Source: Bog-473 sp963828825 (GTDB taxonomy: Bacteria; Actinomycetota; Acidimicrobiia; Acidimicrobiales; RAAP-2). From it: DNA of 64,000 nucleotides. The first letter of the stretch is position 1, and each line of letters opens with the position of its first letter. Below the pieces are notes generated by a model, which was not told the origin of the DNA, searched no databases, and worked only from the letters and a program-made list of their open reading frames with translations. A program made the translations under genes and the position numbers. This document shows positions 58,893 to 64,000 of the stretch, piece by piece. Where the stretch lies: the NCBI GenBank assembly GCA_963828825.1, contig CAWHGF010000002.1, positions 784,396-848,395 on the forward strand, written 5' to 3'.

Positions 58893-59705
58893 ATGCCGCG
58901 CATGTCCTTCACCGAAATCAGCCGGCCCCATCCCCACGTGGCGGTCGTCACGCTCAATCGGCCCGAGCGCATGAACGCCATGGCCTTCGACGTCATGATC
59001 CCCTTCCGCGACGCGCTGCGTGAGATCGGCGGCGACAATGACGTACGGGTCGTCGTCATCACCGGCGCTGGCCGCGGGTTCTGCTCGGGGGCGGACCACG
59101 AGAACCCGGGCACCATGCCGAACATGGACGGTCTGACCCTGCCAACCATCGCCCTGCGCTCCATGGAGATGTTGGACGACGTCATCTCCACCATCCGCCG
59201 GCTACACCAGCCCGTCATCGCCGCGGTCAACGGCGCGGCGATCGGGGGCGGCTTCTGCCTCGCTCTGGCGGCCGACATCAGAATCGCCTCGGACGAGGCC
59301 TACTTCAGGGCCGCGGGCATCAACAACGGGCTCACGGCCGCCGAGCTCGGACTGAGCTTCCTCCTGCCCCGGTCGGTGGGACACTCGAGGGCGGCCGAGA
59401 TCATGCTCACGGGCCGCGATGTCGACGCGAGCGAGGCAGACCGGATCGGGCTGGTCTCGCGCGTGGTGCCACCGGACGGGCTGCTGCCGGCGTGTTTCGA
59501 GCTGGCCGACCGCGTCAACGGCTGGAGCCGGGCCGGGGTGGAGCTGACCAAGCGACAGCTCTGGAACAGTCTTGACGCCAGCAGCTTGCAGTCCCATATG
59601 GACGCGGAGGGCACGTCGCAGCTCTTCGTCCGTATCACGACGCGCAATTTCGAAGAGTCCGTGGCGGCCCGCAAGGAGGGCCGCACCCCCGTATTCACGG
59701 ACTGA
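58893..59705 (+). CDS. Enoyl-CoA hydratase/isomerase family protein
   Basis: Crotonase-fold enzyme of 270 residues. VAVVTLNRPERMNAMA start, ITGAGRGFCSGADHENPG, and AAVNGAAIGGGFCLALAADI. The ELGLSFLLPRSVGHSRAAEI region has Glu in the place of a usual catalytic acid (AAELGLS). Close in layout to mycobacterial EchA proteins. It is convergent with the haemoglobin gene. Confidence 0.9.
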   Translation: MPRMSFTEISRPHPHVAVVTLNRPERMNAMAFDVMIPFRDALREIGGDNDVRVVVITGAGRGFCSGADHENPGTMPNMDGLTLPTIALRSMEMLDDVISTIRRLHQPVIAAVNGAAIGGGFCLALAADIRIASDEAYFRAAGINNGLTAAELGLSFLLPRSVGHSRAAEIMLTGRDVDASEADRIGLVSRVVPPDGLLPACFELADRVNGWSRAGVELTKRQLWNSLDASSLQSHMDAEGTSQLFVRITTRNFEESVAARKEGRTPVFTD

Positions 59706-59718
59706 CCGGCTCGAGCGG

Positions 59719-60099
59719 TCAGGGGGAATTGACGAGTGAGCTGGCCGCCATCTCGAGATAGGCACGGAGCTCGAGTGCATCCGCTGGCGTGATGCGCGAC
59801 GCCGACTCCAGTTCGAGCAGCGCACCGAGCATGTGGCGCAGCCAGGCGTCGCGTTCCGCCGGGCCGATGACGAAGGGGGCGTGGCGCATGCGCAGGCGTG
59901 GATGCCCACGCTCCTCGCCGTACGTCCCGGGACCGCCCCAGTACTGCATCAGGAAGAGCGCGAGGTGGCGTGACGACTCACTGAGGTCTTCGGGATACAG
60001 CGGGCGGAGCAGTGGGTCGCCGCCCACGCCGAGATAGAAACGGTCGACCAGGTCGACGAAGAAGGCCTGCCCGCCCACCCGCTCGTACAATGCATCCAC
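59719..60099 (-). CDS. glbO: Group II truncated haemoglobin
   Basis: Two-over-two truncated globin of the GlbO type, 126 residues from the GTG at 60099 (a GTG at 60129 would add 10). VGGQAFFVDLVDRFYLGV contains Tyr B10; QYWGGPGTYGEERGHPRLRM has the family block; the proximal His is in RMRHAPF; Trp G8 is in RDAWLRHML; the end is LEMAASSLVNSP. The family binds O2, NO and peroxides in actinobacteria. A short palindrome, TGACCG/CGGTCA at 59703-59721, sits over the two convergent stops. Confidence 0.92.
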   Translation of the reverse strand: MDALYERVGGQAFFVDLVDRFYLGVGGDPLLRPLYPEDLSESSRHLALFLMQYWGGPGTYGEERGHPRLRMRHAPFVIGPAERDAWLRHMLGALLELESASRITPADALELRAYLEMAASSLVNSP

Positions 60100-60137
60100 G
60101 GGGTCGAGAGTAGAGGCTTTAAACTGCACCCCGGTTC

Positions 60138-60208
<71 letters not shown>

Positions 60209-60212
60209 CTCT

Positions 60213-60659
60213 TCAGACGTGCAGGCCGCGACGGGTGGGACCGACTGTCCGGTTACCTCCCAGATACCAGGTCCTTCTGACGACACTACGATTCGCCGCC
60301 ATGCTGTATTCCACCATCGCGACCGCGTCCATGCTTCCAACGAGATCAACCGCGACTCGCTCCGCGAACACATTCGACCAGTCGACTTCCTCTTCTTCAT
60401 CAGCCCGGAACGCGTCCTCGACGGCCGCTGACATCAGGACCATCTGACACAACTGCTCGGTCATGCTCAGTTCGACCCCGTCCCATCGGGCCCGCACCAG
60501 GTGTCCTAGCGCGAATCCCACCAGCTCGAAGGAAGCCAATCCTCCAGGTCGTCCGCCCAATGGCATCCTGACGTCCCTCCCGAACGACAAGCCGGTCTCA
60601 CAGAGTTGGTCGAGCACAATGGAGACGCCGTATGACCGCGCGTCCTTGCGCGAGCACAT
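60213..60659 (-). CDS. Hypothetical protein next to tRNA-Gly
   Basis: About 148 residues from the ATG at 60659 (the frame extends to 60767). SYGVSIVLDQLCETGLSFGR, LGHLVRARWDGVELSMTEQL, an acidic DEEEEVDWSN stretch and VAVDLVGSMDAVAMVEYSM look like a real helical protein. Codon choice is less GC-biased than the neighbours. No family recognised. It ends five bases from the tRNA, which is a typical site for integrated elements, but no integrase is seen. Confidence 0.45.
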   Translation of the reverse strand: MCSRKDARSYGVSIVLDQLCETGLSFGRDVRMPLGGRPGGLASFELVGFALGHLVRARWDGVELSMTEQLCQMVLMSAAVEDAFRADEEEEVDWSNVFAERVAVDLVGSMDAVAMVEYSMAANRSVVRRTWYLGGNRTVGPTRRGLHV

Positions 60660-60939
60660 CGGATAATGGTGCAATGCCGGCGTCGATTCAACGGCGCCGC
60701 ATCGAGACAACCTTTTGCGACCTTCCACGATCCACCTCGCTGTCGTCGGGAGCACTGACCGAGACATGTTTTACGAAGTGACCGTCCATGGCATCCTCGA
60801 ACGCAGGTAGCGCTCGCAGGGATTATCACGCCACGATGTTGTCCGGCTTCCAGAGGATCCTCGGCAGGTGGTCAACATCGAGCGATGATGCCAGACCTAT
60901 TCCATATCGCCGGGACAGACCACCACCGGGAGCGGAACT

Positions 60940-62403
60940 TCACAGCCAACGCGGGCGGTCGTTGGAGAGGAGTGCCAGCTGCACCCGGGAGCGGACGTTC
61001 ATCTTCCGATAGATCGACCGGAGGTGGAAGTCGACCGTATTGCGCGAGACAAAGAGCCGGCTCGCCGCCTCCCGGTTGGTGAAGCCCTGGGCCACGAGTT
61101 CGGAGATCTTGAGCTCGGCATCCGTGAGGCTGGCCCACCCCTCGAGCGCTCGGGGCCGTTGTCGCGCCCTGGGCTGGGCGGCCTGCGTCCGGAGGCGATC
61201 GCAGACGCGCTCTGCGTCGTGCTCCGCCCCCACAGCGGCATACCCCTCGATCGCCAGCCCATAGGCATTCCGGGCGGCAGCGGGGTCGGACCGGGCGAGC
61301 ACGCTCGCCAGGTCCTCCGTCGCGGAGGCTCGTGCCCATGGATGCCGGTGGGCGTCGATCGCCTGGCGCAGCAGGCTGGCGTCATCCTCGAGCAACCCAC
61401 GCGCCTGGAGCTCGGCGGCGACCACGGTGGGGAAGTCGTCGTTCTCTCGGGCGAGCAGCTCCGCGCCGGCGACGACTGCCTCGGCCCGATGGTGTTCACC
61501 CACGGACATCGCAGTGCGAACAAGGAATGCCGGCGCGACCGGGACCATGGCGAACATGGCCCGCTGGGCGAGGGGGTCGTCGCACAGCAAGACGGAGGTC
61601 TCGAAAGCTTGCGCGGGCCGCTCCTTGGCGGCGACGACGAGGGCGGCGGTGACTCGATGCTCGACCAAGCCCAGGGCGCCGTCAATCGTCGGTGGCTCGG
61701 CCTCGAAGCGGCGCACGTGCTCCTGGGCGGCCCTCAGGTCCCCGCGCCGGAGGGCGATGGCGGCGAGTACCGATTCGCCGGAGGCGACGAACTCCCGAAG
61801 AGCGTCCCGCCGGCCGGCGTCGACCGCGCACGCCGCACACTTGGCCGCTTCGCTGATGCGGCCGGAAGCGAGGAGATGGCGGGCGGAGACTGCCGGGATC
61901 CCTGCCTCCCGCAAGGCGCCATGTTCGCCCGGCTGATTACCGGCATCCACAAGACAGGCGGCCGCACCGGAGAGCTCCCCGAGCGCGATCTGCACGGCCG
62001 CCAGCACTAGGTGCGCCCGGATCGCCCCTGGTGGGCGGTGTCGCCGGGCCGAGTCAGCGGCGGCTCGAAGCAGCGAGAGAGCGTCGGCCACGCGGCCTTG
62101 GTGCCAGGCGACCACCCCGTAGGCAGTGAGGGCGGTCGCCCGTTCGTCATCTGGTCCGCGGGCAAGCAGGTCTTCCGCCAGCTCGCTGGCCTGCCTGAAC
62201 TGACCGCAGCGAAGCTGGGCGAGCACCCCCGCCTGATCGCGATTCCCGTTCTGACCCTGCGCCGAAGGGCTGCGCCCACACGCGGGTGGCACGGAGCCCA
62301 ACCCTCGAATGGGCCGCGCGTGATTCCGGAGGTCGATCCTGTCCGATGTAATCACCGGTCCGCATTGGTCACCGGGCTCGGCGTGTGTCCTGGCGTACGT
62401 CAT
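60940..62403 (-). CDS. LuxR-type regulator with TPR-like region
   Basis: A 487-residue protein with a C-terminal LuxR/GerE helix-turn-helix (LTDAELKISELVAQGFTNRE and LFVSRNTVDFHLRSIYRKM). The preceding roughly 350 residues are Ala/Leu/Arg-rich helical repeats of TPR type, as in MalT/LAL regulators, but no Walker A ATPase motif is visible; it may be a truncated LAL family member lacking the NTPase. The true start may be further inside, since the first 55 residues are not helical. It is divergent from the PucR-type gene, with 270 bases between them. Confidence 0.82.
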   Translation of the reverse strand: MTYARTHAEPGDQCGPVITSDRIDLRNHARPIRGLGSVPPACGRSPSAQGQNGNRDQAGVLAQLRCGQFRQASELAEDLLARGPDDERATALTAYGVVAWHQGRVADALSLLRAAADSARRHRPPGAIRAHLVLAAVQIALGELSGAAACLVDAGNQPGEHGALREAGIPAVSARHLLASGRISEAAKCAACAVDAGRRDALREFVASGESVLAAIALRRGDLRAAQEHVRRFEAEPPTIDGALGLVEHRVTAALVVAAKERPAQAFETSVLLCDDPLAQRAMFAMVPVAPAFLVRTAMSVGEHHRAEAVVAGAELLARENDDFPTVVAAELQARGLLEDDASLLRQAIDAHRHPWARASATEDLASVLARSDPAAARNAYGLAIEGYAAVGAEHDAERVCDRLRTQAAQPRARQRPRALEGWASLTDAELKISELVAQGFTNREAASRLFVSRNTVDFHLRSIYRKMNVRSRVQLALLSNDRPRWL

Positions 62404-62673
62404 GTAGAACCCGTCGTTTCATTCGGGGCCTCCTAGCGTGATACCGACCGCACCCGCGGCCGCTCACCTAGGATCCGCCCTGCACGCTTCTGTTGCCTGG
62501 ACCTGGATGCACGAACCTGATCAGTTGGCACTAACCTGCCAGGCCGGTGCGCGCGAGCCCTGGCGAGCACCGTCTGCGAAGATGAGGGAGATGTCTGGGC
62601 AACGGGAGGTTGCCGTGGCAATGCAGCTCGCGCTCCGGTGCAGCGGCCGTGTGGCCCGTCGGCGCTGACCCTC
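62404..62673. promoter_or_regulatory. Divergent intergenic region
   Basis: 270 bases between the LuxR-type gene and the PucR-type gene, so both promoters must be here. No clear hexamer pairs or palindromes were found by eye. Small frames present on both strands look like noise. Confidence 0.4.
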
Positions 62674-64000
62674 GTGACCCCTCTCCAGCCACAGTCCGCC
62701 GGCGGACAGGTCGCCGTCCTCCGCGAGGAGCTCTCGGCATTCCAACCCCTGCTGGCGCTGTCCATGCTGATGACGGCCTGCGCCGACACTGACGAGATCC
62801 TTAGGCTTGCTACCTCCTCAATGACATCGCTTGCGCCCTGCCGGCTCGCGGCGGTCCGGCTGGACGGCGCCTGGTGGCCTGATCCGTCGCGATCACCGGA
62901 CGATGCCCAGCAGCTCGAGGCCGAGCTCGCCCGTTTGGGAGGGCGGGACGGCGAGGTGCGCTTCGGCGACAGCCGGGGTTGGGGGTTCCCGCTAGTGACC
63001 ATCGGCGGCGTGGCGGGGCATATCGTCGTCTCGTCCCATCGGAGGCTCGCGGACCATCACCGTTTCCTCGTCGCCGTCCTCATCCAGCAAGCGGCGGCAG
63101 CACTGGCCAACGCCCGCCTGCAGGCCCGGCAGCAGGCGACGCTCGACGAGCTGCAGGTCAAGAACCGATCGCTCGAGCAATCGATGGCCGCCACGGAGCA
63201 GGCCAGGTTCGAGGCGCAGCGGAGCCTCGATATCCACCGGAGGCTGACGGCGGCAGCCACGGCGGGTGAGGGTGAGCAGGGGATCGCCAGCGCGGTGCAC
63301 GAGTTGACCGGCCTCCCCGTCGTGGTCGAGGACCGGCACGGCAACCGGGTGGTGTGGGCTGGCCACCCGGAGCCGCCCCAGCGGGCGAAACCGTCTCCCT
63401 CCGCACGCGAAGGGCTACTTCGCCGGGCGGTGGCCGGCGGAGGCTCCATTCGTGACCACGGGCGGCTCCTGTCCGTCGCCCGGTCGGGAGACGAGGTCGT
63501 CGGGGTGATCGTCCTCCTCGACCCCGACGGAACGGTGGAGCCCTCCGACGCGGTGGCGCTCGAGCACGCCACTACCGTCCTCACGCTCGAGCTGGCGCGG
63601 CGTCGGGCGGTGGCGGAAACGGAGCTGCGCCTCGGGCGGGACCTGGTCGAGGAGCTGCTGTCCGGTACCGAGTCGCGGAGCATCGAGGAACGGGCTCGAC
63701 TCCTTGGGTACGACCTGGCCCGCCCACATAGGGTGGTCGTCGTGGAGGAAGGCACGCAGCGGGCAAGCTCCGAGGATCTACTTGACTGCGGTGCGGCGAG
63801 CCGCCCGCGACACCGGTGTCGGATCACTGCACACGGCGAGGGGCACGAGCGTCGTCGTGCTCTCCCATGGCGACCACGACTGGGAGCGGTTCCGCGCCGC
63901 GGTGAGCGACGAGCTGGGGGGCAAGCGGCAGTGCCGCATCGGCGTCGGCGGCCGGTGCCCCGAACCGCCGGACTTTCACCGCTCGCTGCGCGAAGCGCAG
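62674..64000 (+). CDS. PucR-family transcriptional regulator (3' truncated by window end; one frame break)
   Basis: The frame is open from the GTG at 62674 to about 63790 and, after a break there, continues in the next frame (AVRRAARDTGVGSLHTARGT and VVVLSHGDHDWERFRAAVSD) to the last base, so the C-terminus is missing. N-terminal GAF-like region (MLMTACADTDEILRLATSSM, GGVAGHIVVSSHRRL), a coiled linker with many Gln/Arg, a second GAF-like sensory part (LTGLPVVVEDRHGNRVVWAG), then the GGDEF-like PucR core. The PucR C-terminal helix-turn-helix would lie beyond the window. These regulators often control purine or aromatic catabolism. Confidence 0.78.
   Translation, partial: MTPLQPQSAGGQVAVLREELSAFQPLLALSMLMTACADTDEILRLATSSMTSLAPCRLAAVRLDGAWWPDPSRSPDDAQQLEAELARLGGRDGEVRFGDSRGWGFPLVTIGGVAGHIVVSSHRRLADHHRFLVAVLIQQAAAALANARLQARQQATLDELQVKNRSLEQSMAATEQARFEAQRSLDIHRRLTAAATAGEGEQGIASAVHELTGLPVVVEDRHGNRVVWAGHPEPPQRAKPSPSAREGLLRRAVAGGGSIRDHGRLLSVARSGDEVVGVIVLLDPDGTVEPSDAVALEHATTVLTLELARRRAVAETELRLGRDLVEELLSGTESRSIEERARLLGYDLARPHRVVVVEEGTQRASSEDLLDCGAASRPRHRCRITAHGEGHERRRALPWRPRLGAVPRRGERRAGGQAAVPHRRRRPVPRTAGLSPLAARSA

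Noticed and set aside
59703..59721. Short palindrome between enoyl-CoA hydratase and glbO as a terminator
   Set aside because: Only six paired bases per arm, overlapping a stop codon. Too weak to list as a separate site.

Overview
The window comes from a high-GC actinobacterium. The support is an Lsr2 nucleoid protein, two F420-type luciferase-like oxidoreductases, a PIG-V-like mannosyltransferase, a DUF2510 membrane protein, a group II truncated haemoglobin, a cytochrome P450 with a TetR neighbour, and a PucR-type regulator. The mix of monoderm type IV pilus genes and F420/enoyl-CoA hydratase genes suggests Acidimicrobiia or a related soil actinobacterial lineage. That placement is inference.

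Layout. 1-2.1 kb: end of a compatible-solute ABC transporter operon (two permeases, one binding protein). 2.1-6.4 kb: a catabolic-looking set (SDR, DAPDH-like dehydrogenase, phytanoyl-CoA dioxygenase-like oxygenase, zinc alcohol dehydrogenase). 6.5-12.7 kb: secreted six-hairpin glycosidase-like protein, an AT-richer membrane protein, a broken GT2 glycosyltransferase and a PIG-V-like mannosyltransferase. 13.6-15.6 kb: TauD-like dioxygenase plus amidohydrolase. 15.8-20.2 kb: HtrA protease, DUF2510 membrane protein, Lsr2, and a coupled small-protein/DinB-like pair.

20.7-38 kb: a type IV pilus locus. It has a PilW-like prepilin, a giant prepilin-type protein of about 2,330 codons made of 7 + 10 Ig-like repeats, a PilX-like protein with IPT/TIG domains, PilB, PilC, the major pilin, PilT, a DUF429 protein, and the prepilin peptidase on the opposite strand. 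The first three genes overlap by a few bases and are probably translationally coupled. PilB powers extension, PilT retraction, PilC is the platform, PilD processes the prepilins, and the giant protein is the best candidate for a surface or tip adhesin.

38-64 kb: membrane glycosyltransferase-like protein, GalE, P450/TetR/F420 oxidoreductase group with a clear palindromic operator, NarL-type two-component system, ABC1 kinase, thioesterase, GNAT, a DNA methyltransferase next to a nuclease-like protein, fatty-acid-type enzymes, a nonapeptide-repeat/RDD pair, truncated haemoglobin, tRNA-Gly(TCC), and two divergent regulators, the second cut by the window end.

Caveat. About fifty single-base frame breaks interrupt otherwise well-conserved genes, concentrated at 24-29, 32.5-39.6 and 41.7-52.2 kb. 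Many lie in G/C runs and some compensate each other, which fits uncorrected sequencing errors better than gene decay. Interrupted genes are therefore given as one CDS spanning the reconstructed gene, with the break positions stated.
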